This document shows, one piece after another, positions 1-6,479 of a DNA stretch of 14,572 nt. The stretch is from Candidatus Yonathbacteria bacterium RIFOXYC2_FULL_47_9 (lineage in GTDB: Bacteria; Patescibacteriota; Minisyncoccia; Phycocordibacterales; UBA1550): contig MHUY01000039.1 in the NCBI GenBank assembly GCA_001825115.1, forward strand, positions 23,797-38,368, written 5' to 3'. The translations under genes and the position numbers were made by a program. The first letter of the stretch is position 1. Each line of letters starts with the position of its first letter. The notes beneath the pieces were generated by a model that was not told the DNA's origin, searched no databases, and saw only the letters and a program-made list of their open reading frames with translations.

Positions 1-2212
1 CAGATGCCTCGTGTGCTTGCGTTGCTGCACTTAATGTGGTTTGAGTACTTTGAAGCTTACTGAGCGCGTCCTTCTCTTCTTTTTCCGCATCAGCAAGAGC
101 TTTTGAAAGGTTAGGGTCAAGTATTCCAGCGTTTCGTGAAGCGCTATGGGCGGTAAGTGCTTCAGCAGTTTTTTGCTTTGCTGCTTCGATAACCTTTTCT
201 TGTTCAGCTAGCATTTTTTGCGCTGCTTTGAGTTGTGTATTAGTGACAGAGTTTTCAAGGTTTGCTTCGGCTGTTTCAATTTCTTTCTTTGTTTTGGTGA
301 TGTCACCTGTGCGTTCTGCGACCACAGCCGCATGTTTCTCGGCATTCGCTTTAGCCGCATCAACCCCGTGAGTCTCTGCTATTGCTTTCTTTTCATCATC
401 AGTCATCTCAAGGCGTTTTGCAAACTTGGTATCTTTTTCGTCTTGGCGTTTCTGCATACCTTCATACCCACCCTTTGATCCCGATGCAGGCTTGCCAACA
501 TATGCTAGGCCCGCTGCTCCGGCAGCTTTTTGTACCGTACTTAAACCGCGAGCATCAAAGGTGCCCTGACGAACCTTATCGTTTGCACCCAAAAGGTTTC
601 GGCCCGCAAACTGCTTAAGCTTACTGTCTGACGTTGCCCATTGTTTAAGCTTGCCGGATTCCTCAAGGCGCTGTGCTGCTCCACCGAGGGCTACACCTCC
701 CGCAACGCCCATCACAGCGCCACCAATCTTCGCTCCAAGCTGACCAAATTCCCCTGCCATCCCCTCGGCAAATTTGAGAGACTGTTTAAGTGCCAGGATG
801 ATAAGGATTGCAACAAGGATAGGGGCGATAAGCGAGTCAAACCAGCTAGTATCAGCAGAGCTACCTACGGGCATGAATGTTTGAAATTTAGCCAAGATTC
901 CACCGCCAGCAGAGATGACCTGCATAATAATATAGAGGAGAAAAAGGAACACCGGTGCTACAAATGTTTGCCCTGTAAGCTGCCCAAGCCACTTTCCAAA
1001 CATGTTCCCTTGGGGGAAGGTGGTGGAAATAAAAGCAAACGGTGAAACGATCATCAGGAACCAAAAGGCAAGAAGACGACCAATAAACATGAGTGCTGCT
1101 TTGAAAAATACCCACGCAGCAAAGACACTCACGATTGCTGAAATAATAAAGATAATTATCGCGTCAGTACCAGTTACATTTCCTAGTGCACCAACGAATT
1201 TAGCAGGACCAAATGAATCTGCAAGGGAGGATGAGAAGCTGCTGCCAACGGTTTTAATACTGTCATGGATACCCACAGCAAGAATATTACCCGCATCAAT
1301 AATGACCTTGGTGAAAAAGAGACTGAAGTTGATAAGGAGCGCAATAACAACCACCTGAATAACCGTCTTGCGCCAATTGCCCATACCAAGCATGGTAGAG
1401 ATTCCCGCATAGAGGAGAACAAAGATGAAGGCCATATTGGAAAAATCGCGAATAATTTTCCATGAATCGGCAACAAAGGGTTGGTCTACAAATTGTTTGT
1501 CGATACTTATTGCTAATGATTCGTCAAAAATGTAACCAGCCCCCATGAGAAGATAGAAGGAGGGCCTGTATACAACATAGTAAACTCCTTCAGCGACACA
1601 GTCGATAAACTTTCCATCACCCGGTCCAGCTCCGTTCAGAAGGTGACAGTGAAGATTCTTAAGGTCTGGGTTTGTGTCCGTCGAAGCAGAAGACCCGCTA
1701 GCCGCCTGTTGTGCCGCCTCGAGATTTGCTGCTGCTGTGTCTACTTGAGCCTGAGTGCCCGTTCCTGCTGCTAGTGCTGCCACCGCTGCGTCATATGTTG
1801 ACTGCGCTGCTACTACTTGCCCAGCCACTGATAGGTTTGTGGCGGTGGTAGGCCCACTTGCGCCTGCTACAAAGGTGCATTGTTGAATTATTACTACCGT
1901 ACCAAGAGTATTGGTGAATGCTTGTTGGTTTGTTACGGCAGCCTTACATCCTTCTAGGGTTGGGTTACGAAGCTCTATAATAGGATCGTTCGATCCAATA
2001 ATCGGTTGATATTGAGTTTTTGCAATATATTGCCCTTGCGCTGCCTGTTGCGCTGCTGTTGCTGTTGATGGGGTAAAAGTACCAGCAGGACAAGGTATAA
2101 CATTGTCCTTACTGTCCCTACACACAACTTGTGCCGCAGCTGTTGAGGTAATCCCCGCGAAGAAAACAACCCCAAGGAGAATTGCTATGCTTTTGGATAA
2201 AAGGGTGTGCAT
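1..2212 (-). CDS. VirB6/TrbL-like polytopic membrane protein of a type IV secretion-like system (3' end beyond window)
   Basis: The frame is open for 737 codons from an ATG at 2212 down to position 2 and leaves the window without a stop. Residues 1-27 form a signal peptide (hydrophobic core, cleavage after an Ala-rich stretch). Residues 28-205 are an exported region rich in Ala and Gln with scattered Cys (31, 41, 89, 112, 189, 205). Roughly six to eight membrane segments follow (about 209-229, 257-277, 283-310, 350-370, 372-397, 415-437, 462-478). After about residue 515 comes a long charged tail rich in Ala, Glu and Lys that looks like coiled coil. This architecture matches the VirB6/TrbL-like proteins of CPR type IV secretion loci, which form the inner-membrane channel base. 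It is third in a minus-strand operon; its ATG lies 11 nt after the upstream stop and no clear Shine-Dalgarno is visible. Family placement is from remembered pattern; the substrate is unknown. Confidence 0.72.
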   Translation of the reverse strand, partial: MHTLLSKSIAILLGVVFFAGITSTAAAQVVCRDSKDNVIPCPAGTFTPSTATAAQQAAQGQYIAKTQYQPIIGSNDPIIELRNPTLEGCKAAVTNQQAFTNTLGTVVIIQQCTFVAGASGPTTATNLSVAGQVVAAQSTYDAAVAALAAGTGTQAQVDTAAANLEAAQQAASGSSASTDTNPDLKNLHCHLLNGAGPGDGKFIDCVAEGVYYVVYRPSFYLLMGAGYIFDESLAISIDKQFVDQPFVADSWKIIRDFSNMAFIFVLLYAGISTMLGMGNWRKTVIQVVVIALLINFSLFFTKVIIDAGNILAVGIHDSIKTVGSSFSSSLADSFGPAKFVGALGNVTGTDAIIIFIISAIVSVFAAWVFFKAALMFIGRLLAFWFLMIVSPFAFISTTFPQGNMFGKWLGQLTGQTFVAPVFLFLLYIIMQVISAGGGILAKFQTFMPVGSSADTSWFDSLIAPILVAILIILALKQSLKFAEGMAGEFGQLGAKIGGAVMGVAGGVALGGAAQRLEESGKLKQWATSDSKLKQFAGRNLLGANDKVRQGTFDARGLSTVQKAAGAAGLAYVGKPASGSKGGYEGMQKRQDEKDTKFAKRLEMTDDEKKAIAETHGVDAAKANAEKHAAVVAERTGDITKTKKEIETAEANLENSVTNTQLKAAQKMLAEQEKVIEAAKQKTAEALTAHSASRNAGILDPNLSKALADAEKEEKDALSKLQSTQTTLSAATQAHEAS

Positions 2213-2223
2213 TGATGAATAAT

Positions 2224-3186
2224 TTAGAAGAGTTCTTTTACAGCTTCGTCGGTCAGCTGACGAATGACTGCCCCCCAGATTTTGTTGGCACTATCAACAA
2301 AGCCAAGTCGGTCCATGTCGATACCAAGTGCCTTCGTGAGTTGATCGCCGGCAATTTTACCTGGAGTGGAGACAGGACAGTATTGGCGCTTGTACGCCTC
2401 GTCAGATGCAGGGTCCATACCATCGTTCTGAGCCATAATCATCTGTACAGACTCGGGGTATTCACATTTAGACTCGTCGATAACATCAAGAAAACCGCTT
2501 GATCGCTCGAGCTTTTTTTCCTGAATTGACCGAGCTTCTTCTTGGCGAAGTGCAAGCTCTCTACCTGCGATGACGCGCATACCAAAAGGGTTACCTGCGT
2601 CACTAAGTGCATATTCCAGTGACTTCCAACCTCCTGCTTGCACAAACGTGTCTTTTCCCCCGCTGTAAAAATCTTCAGGGTTGATATTTGATGGAAACGG
2701 GCTTTTAATTTGTTCAGCAAATTTTGCCGATGTATTGCTCCTTGTCGAGAGTTCAAGCTCGTTGGCGAGGTCACCCATAAACCCAGAAAGAAACGACCCG
2801 TCCGCTAGCAAGCGAATCTCGTTAGCGGTATTTCCTGCGACACTGTCGGCGAGTCCGAGTAAAAGTTGCTCAGGGTTAACATCAAAAGAAGGACTACCGT
2901 TGAAGCCTCCGCGAATCCAGGTAATGGTATTATCGGTGACCTGATTTAATAGCTCTTGGCCAAACTCATACACAACTGTATCCCACGATATCAGAAGTTC
3001 TTCTAGGCTAAGCTCTTCTGCAATATCAAAAAGTTGCTGCTCAATGGTTTCCCAGATACTCAGGGCATCCCATGTAGGAACATTAACTACTGCTTCTGCT
3101 TTTGGTGTGCCGAGCGTAAAAAATAACGCCGTAACCAAAAATGGTATAGCGAGGAGTTTTTTAATTGGTAAAGAATAGTTCTTCAT
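2224..3186 (-). CDS. Exported protein of the type IV secretion-like operon, possibly VirB5/TrbJ-like
   Basis: This 320-residue protein has a clear signal peptide: a Lys-containing start, a hydrophobic core near residues 11-26 and an AEA cleavage site near residue 32. The mature part is mostly helical and charged. It has two cysteines (241, 270) that could pair outside the cytoplasm. A conserved-looking C-terminal block starts at TPGKIAGDQ (274-282). Similar blocks occur, as far as I recall, in signal-peptide proteins encoded directly before VirB6-like genes in Patescibacteria, the place of TrbJ or VirB5 in classical conjugation operons. That equivalence is inferred from position and size, not from a recognised motif. 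The gene lies 14 nt after the upstream stop and 11 nt before the VirB6-like gene, so co-transcription is likely. A weak GAGAGA ribosome-binding sequence precedes the ATG. Confidence 0.68.
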   Translation of the reverse strand: MKNYSLPIKKLLAIPFLVTALFFTLGTPKAEAVVNVPTWDALSIWETIEQQLFDIAEELSLEELLISWDTVVYEFGQELLNQVTDNTITWIRGGFNGSPSFDVNPEQLLLGLADSVAGNTANEIRLLADGSFLSGFMGDLANELELSTRSNTSAKFAEQIKSPFPSNINPEDFYSGGKDTFVQAGGWKSLEYALSDAGNPFGMRVIAGRELALRQEEARSIQEKKLERSSGFLDVIDESKCEYPESVQMIMAQNDGMDPASDEAYKRQYCPVSTPGKIAGDQLTKALGIDMDRLGFVDSANKIWGAVIRQLTDEAVKELF

Positions 3187-3200
3187 GGTGTGTCTCTCTG

Positions 3201-4019
3201 TTATTGGGCGGGCCTATAATTTTGGAACTCCTTTCCCGTTGCACTAAGTGCGGCAACATCTTTTTTGTATTCTATGAAACCAGCAAGCGCTTGTGCAGGG
3301 TCGCTAAAAATTTTCTGCATTGAAGTAACATCATTTTCAATATTGGCAAAGTTTTGTACAAAATGAAGATGAATGGGTGCTATGCTTGATGGCGCCTTGA
3401 GGGCGAGTAAGGATTCCTTTATCTCTGCATACTTAGCAATAATTGGCGTGAGGCCTTCGAGACCTTTTGCGTCCTTGTTATTAATAGCCTCGCCAAAGAT
3501 GGTTACTTCTCCCATCCCTGCGTTTTTGGAGGCGGAAAGTGGTGATAGTATTTTAAGTATCCCTTCTCCGTAGGTAACGAGTGCCGCGTCACTGTTGTTA
3601 TCTAAAATATTAAGATCTTTTGTGGTGTATTGAACTGCCTTAGGGAGTTCAATTTTTTCAATAAGTTTTTTGGCGAGTGCATCAGCGTCAGCATCACTCC
3701 ACACTGTTGTTTCCATGCCCTTTTGTGTGAGGGCATAGTCAACAAGGAAGTTTCGCGCAAGGGCGTCGGTTGTGGTGGTGGCACTGCCTTCTGTCGGCGC
3801 GCTGCCAACAGGGTTTCCGTAAATATTACGAGCGCCTAATGTTTTTGGTGAAGTTCCTCGAGATACTACCTGTAGAGCGTCCCGAGTACCCTCGTTTGTT
3901 TTCTGAGTAGAATCACCGAGATTGAAGACCGAGCCCCCTTTCCACGCAAACAAAATAATCCCCGTACCCAAGAGGAGTGCGAGTGTGATTGATAAAATTT
4001 TCTTAGGTTGTTCTTTCAT
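3201..4019 (-). CDS. Membrane-anchored protein of unknown function, first gene of the T4SS-like operon
   Basis: I do not recognise a named family. The 272-residue product has a short basic N-terminus (MKEQPKK) and one hydrophobic segment at about residues 8-26. The rest is a hydrophilic Thr/Ser/Ala-rich linker and a mainly helical domain, presumably outside the membrane. The start at 4019 is preferred over an in-frame TTG at 4034 because a GGAG Shine-Dalgarno sits 6 nt before this ATG. An extended -10 element lies just upstream, which makes this the first gene of the operon leading to the VirB5/TrbJ-like and VirB6-like genes. The mature region has no cysteine, so disulfide bonds are not expected. 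A role as an accessory or scaffold subunit of the secretion machine is inferred only from the operon. Confidence 0.65.
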   Translation of the reverse strand: MKEQPKKILSITLALLLGTGIILFAWKGGSVFNLGDSTQKTNEGTRDALQVVSRGTSPKTLGARNIYGNPVGSAPTEGSATTTTDALARNFLVDYALTQKGMETTVWSDADADALAKKLIEKIELPKAVQYTTKDLNILDNNSDAALVTYGEGILKILSPLSASKNAGMGEVTIFGEAINNKDAKGLEGLTPIIAKYAEIKESLLALKAPSSIAPIHLHFVQNFANIENDVTSMQKIFSDPAQALAGFIEYKKDVAALSATGKEFQNYRPAQ

Positions 4020-4023
4020 ATTT

Positions 4024-4045
4024 CTCTCCCTCAATTAGTATACCA
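4024..4045 (-). promoter_or_regulatory. Extended -10 promoter and Shine-Dalgarno of the T4SS-like operon
   Basis: On the minus strand TGGTATACT (4045 to 4037) is an extended -10 (TGn plus TATACT). No good -35 is seen at the 17-nt spacing. It is followed by GAGGGAGAG (4032 to 4024), whose GGAG is 6 nt from the ATG at 4019. The predicted transcript therefore has a leader of only about ten nucleotides that is mostly ribosome-binding site. Confidence 0.6.
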
Positions 4046-4170
4046 GATACAATAAATAAGATATAGAGAAAAAGAAGAGTTATTGTGGATATCTCGGGGA
4101 ATAAAATTTTTATTAACGAGCCTAGTAGAGAGAAGTAAGTTTTTTAGGTTTCTATAGGGCAACAAGAAGC

Positions 4171-4206
4171 TATTTCTTCCCGCTATTTTTATAGCGGGAA
4201 GAAATA
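4171..4206. repeat. Perfect 16-bp inverted repeat with 4-nt TTTT loop
   Basis: The arms 4171-4186 (TATTTCTTCCCGCTAT) and 4191-4206 are exact reverse complements around TTTT. It lies between divergent promoters and covers the place where a -35 element for the gene at 4228 would be. No T-tract follows the 3' arm and no gene ends here, so it is unlikely to be a terminator. A binding site for a dimeric regulator, or an RNA hairpin in a longer transcript, are the obvious alternatives. Confidence 0.8.
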
Positions 4207-4211
4207 CTGCG

Positions 4212-4220
4212 TGATATACT
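4212..4220 (+). promoter_or_regulatory. Extended -10 element 7 nt before the start codon (leaderless promoter)
   Basis: TGATATACT has TGn at 4212-4214 and TATACT at 4215-4220. The ATG begins at 4228, so the expected transcription start falls on or within a base of the start codon. No Shine-Dalgarno exists in the 7-nt gap. The usual -35 position lies inside the 4171-4206 inverted repeat and has no -35 match. Confidence 0.6.
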
Positions 4221-4227
4221 TTAGTAT

Positions 4228-5211
4228 ATGACAAAGTACCAATCAACCTTGTTCGTCGTTCTTTTTATAGCGCCCATATTTGCTTTTGCTGAGACGGGTA
4301 ACTTTACTCGATCCTTAACTCTTGGAATGTCTGGCAGTGATGTGCGGTCCCTCCAGATTTTTTTGAATACCATATCAGAAACACTCGTTGCTTCGTTGGG
4401 GGCTGGTTCCCCCGGTAACGAAACTGACTATTTTGGCCCTGCGACCAAGCGCGCGCTCATAAAATTTCAGGAAAAATACCGCAATGAGGTGCTTACTCCT
4501 GTTGGTTTGACTGTCGGATCGGGGTTTTTCGGCGAAAAGACACGAGCAAAGGTATCAGAGCTTCAGAATAAAGGGGTGGTTGTAAACCCCCTACCCGTTG
4601 TTTCAGGGGGTTCAGTTCCTAATACACCAAGCAATGAAGCAACGAGTGTTTCAAAGAGTGGGGTGTTCGTCATGTTCCCTTCTCAGTATTCAGGCAAGCC
4701 TGGTACGATTATAACAATATCTGGCATGGGTTTCACGAGTACCGACAACACCATCTACTTTGGAGATAATCACGCAGTTGTTCAGGCATTATCGCGAGAC
4801 GGGCAGTCTATTCCCCTTAAGATCCCGCAAATCCCTAAAGGGAATTATCATGTTTGGGTGAAAAATGCCAGCGGTGAAAGTAATAAAGATTCGTTCTTCG
4901 TGGTTACTGACGGAGTAACACCAGAACCAAAAATCGAAAGCATTTCGCCGGCAAGTGGAGGAAGAGGGGCTGCAATCACTGTTACTGGGTCAGGTTTTAC
5001 TGCAAAAGGAAATATGGTGCGTCTCGGTACGAATATTTTTGAGGGGGTGCCCTCTTTGGATGGTCGCTCGCTTACGGTCACTATACCCACAGACACTTTA
5101 GTCGCTTCAGGGGCTTCACCTTTGGCGAAAACGGTTTCGATTCCAATCTGGATATTCGTAGTCAATGAAAATGGAGTAAGTAACGGAAAAGACTTTACCT
5201 TAAAGCTTTAG
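4228..5211 (+). CDS. Exported peptidoglycan-binding protein with two IPT/TIG domains
   Basis: The 327-residue product starts with a signal peptide (1-21, cleavage after FAFA). Residues 28-112 form a PG_binding_1-type domain: LGMSGSDVRSLQIFLN at 32-47, DYFGPATKRALIKFQ at 67-81 and a closing FFGEKTRAKV at 100-109. A Pro/Ser/Gly linker follows. Residues 147-226 and 234-326 are two immunoglobulin-like IPT/TIG repeats, seen from the ISGMGF and VTGSGF turns, the GxYHVWVKN strand and the VxNENGVSN strand. The protein is expected outside the membrane, held to peptidoglycan by the N-terminal domain and presenting Ig-like domains for adhesion or assembly; this follows from domain knowledge, and no partner is shown. 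It is divergent from the T4SS-like operon and is followed 18 nt later by another exported protein. Confidence 0.85.
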   Translation: MTKYQSTLFVVLFIAPIFAFAETGNFTRSLTLGMSGSDVRSLQIFLNTISETLVASLGAGSPGNETDYFGPATKRALIKFQEKYRNEVLTPVGLTVGSGFFGEKTRAKVSELQNKGVVVNPLPVVSGGSVPNTPSNEATSVSKSGVFVMFPSQYSGKPGTIITISGMGFTSTDNTIYFGDNHAVVQALSRDGQSIPLKIPQIPKGNYHVWVKNASGESNKDSFFVVTDGVTPEPKIESISPASGGRGAAITVTGSGFTAKGNMVRLGTNIFEGVPSLDGRSLTVTIPTDTLVASGASPLAKTVSIPIWIFVVNENGVSNGKDFTLKL

Positions 5212-5213
5212 TA

Positions 5214-5222
5214 TGAAATAAT
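5214..5222 (+). promoter_or_regulatory. Extended -10-like element 7 nt before the 5230 start
   Basis: TGAAATAAT is TGn plus AATAAT (5217-5222), one base off the TATAAT consensus. TTTACC at 5194-5199 is a 4/6 match to -35 at a 17-nt spacing. The distance from hexamer to ATG (7 nt) equals that at 4228 and 6464. The gene may thus have its own leaderless transcript as well as read-through from upstream. Confidence 0.45.
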
Positions 5223-5229
5223 ATCTAAT

Positions 5230-5628
5230 ATGAAACTTCCTTTTATCATAAAAAAACGTGCTCTCGTGGTTGGTATTACTGTAATCCTCTTACTTCTGGT
5301 TGTATCGTTTGGTGTTTGGGTTAAGTCGAGTAAGGCAGCAGCTCCTGTTGTTGTTGCTGGTATTCCTTTTGGAGGCCTTATTACCTATGTGTTTTATTGT
5401 AATTGTAGCTTCAACCTTGCAGTAACAGTAGGCCCTCCCGTTGGTGGAATATATATGTATCAGCCGGGCGCCTCACTCATTTATGCCTACTATCAAATAT
5501 TTCGCTCTGGCCCATGGGTCCTAGGTACTTATGTTCCCGGGGGGGCATGTATGGTATATGTAGCCGTTGGTTGTTCACCTGCACTCGTCCCTACAGGAAC
5601 TATTGTTACGGCCGGGACCTCTCTATAA
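5230..5628 (+). CDS. Small exported or anchored protein with CNC motif, conserved-hypothetical type
   Basis: This is a 132-residue protein. A basic start (IIKKR) precedes a strong hydrophobic segment at 11-30 and a KAAAP stretch that could be a signal-peptidase site near residue 38. The mature part is short, rich in Gly, Tyr, Val and Pro, and probably beta. It carries four cysteines: a CNC pair at 57 and 59, and Cys107 and Cys115. Similar short proteins (a PFGG stretch, then CNCSFN, VGPPVGG and a GCSP motif) are, from memory, frequent in Parcubacteria and of unknown function. The four cysteines could form two disulfides or a metal site; the sequence cannot tell these apart. It directly follows the peptidoglycan-binding/IPT gene, which suggests a shared role at the cell surface. 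Confidence 0.75.
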   Translation: MKLPFIIKKRALVVGITVILLLLVVSFGVWVKSSKAAAPVVVAGIPFGGLITYVFYCNCSFNLAVTVGPPVGGIYMYQPGASLIYAYYQIFRSGPWVLGTYVPGGACMVYVAVGCSPALVPTGTIVTAGTSL

Positions 5629-5681
5629 TCGAGTGAGTGAGTGGAATAGCGCAACAGAGACTATTTCCGAGCGAACGATGA

Positions 5682-6464
5682 TTATAGGATATTACCTATA
5701 GCAAGCCAGTCGCTAAGGGTAATATCCTCGGCACGAACATTTAGGTCAACATTTGCTTGATCAAGGAGAGAAAGAGTCTTGTCACCAAAAAGCTCGCGGA
5801 GATTTCCTGCGAGCTTTTTTCGTTTATGAGAAAAGCCTGTGCGGACGATATTAAAAAACCTTTTTTCGCTTTCGTTGTCGGAGAAGTTTTTGTTTGAAAT
5901 ATTTTCAATAGCGAGGACGGCAGAGTCAACTTTTGGTGCAGGGGTGAAATAGCGCGCAGGAACTTTCTTTACGATATGGGGGGTGCCGTACACTTTGACC
6001 GCAATAGAGAGGATACTTTCTTTTTTATCACGGGCGACGATACGATCAGCAACTTCTTTTTGAAGCATAAGGATCATGCGTTCTGGCTTTGATAGTGCTT
6101 CGAGAAATACTCGAACAAGATATCCCGTGAGATAGTATGGGATGTTAGCGACGAGCTTGTATGCTGGCGGCAGTTTCAGGGTCCCCTTTTCAAGTATTTC
6201 CACAATATCGCCATGAATGAGGGTGAACTGCTTGCTATTGATCGCATCAGCAAACTTTTCTGAGAGGAGTGGAATCATACGATCATCTTTTTCAACAGCG
6301 ATGACATGCGCACCCGAGGCAATAAGCTCCTCGGTGAGGAACCCCTTCCCTGGCCCAATCTCGAGCACGGTGTCGGTAGGTACAAGCTCCGCCGCCCGCA
6401 CAATATCGTGCGCAACGGTCTTAGAATTCAAAAAATTTTGCCCCAGAGATTTCTTTGCGTACAT
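5682..6464 (-). CDS. rsmA: 16S rRNA (adenine1518-N6/adenine1519-N6)-dimethyltransferase RsmA (KsgA)
   Basis: This SAM-dependent enzyme dimethylates two adjacent adenines in the 3'-terminal helix of 16S rRNA during late 30S assembly. The 260 residues match the usual length. Visible features are the N-terminal KKSLGQNFL (4-12), SAM motif I EIGPGKG (35-41), the acidic Glu58 after the second strand, GD at 85-86, catalytic motif IV NIPYYLT (107-113) and the C-terminal hallmarks FTPAPKVDSAV (173-183) and SHKRKKLAGNL (212-222). The ATG at 6464 lies 15 nt after the uvrD-type stop. A TATACT -10 sits in that gap exactly 7 nt before the ATG, so it can be transcribed separately and probably without a leader. 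The gene is convergent with the CNC-protein gene on the plus strand. Confidence 0.96.
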   Translation of the reverse strand: MYAKKSLGQNFLNSKTVAHDIVRAAELVPTDTVLEIGPGKGFLTEELIASGAHVIAVEKDDRMIPLLSEKFADAINSKQFTLIHGDIVEILEKGTLKLPPAYKLVANIPYYLTGYLVRVFLEALSKPERMILMLQKEVADRIVARDKKESILSIAVKVYGTPHIVKKVPARYFTPAPKVDSAVLAIENISNKNFSDNESEKRFFNIVRTGFSHKRKKLAGNLRELFGDKTLSLLDQANVDLNVRAEDITLSDWLAIGNIL

Positions 6465-6471
6465 ATATAGT

Positions 6472-6477
6472 AGTATA
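6472..6477 (-). promoter_or_regulatory. -10 element 7 nt before the rsmA start
   Basis: TATACT on the minus strand (6477 to 6472) is followed by 7 nt and then the ATG at 6464. A 4/6 match to -35 (GTGATA, 6500 to 6495) lies at a 17-nt spacing inside the 3' end of the helicase gene. No TGn motif and no Shine-Dalgarno are present, so a leaderless rsmA mRNA is expected. Confidence 0.55.
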
Positions 6478-6479
6478 CC

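Noticed and set aside
1183..1476. Minus-strand 97-codon frame
   Set aside because: It lies out of frame within the VirB6-like gene, whose frame is continuous through here with membrane segments; the shorter frame is a shadow.
3201..4034. TTG at 4034 as start of the first T4SS-operon gene
   Set aside because: The ATG at 4019 has a GGAG at 6-nt spacing, while the TTG start would overlap that ribosome-binding site and has none of its own.
4171..4206. Perfect hairpin as an intrinsic terminator
   Set aside because: No T-tract follows either arm, and both adjoining genes start rather than end here.
5631..5643. GAGT tandem repeat after the CNC-protein gene
   Set aside because: It has only about three units of 4 bp, too short to be a meaningful tandem array or phase-variation tract.
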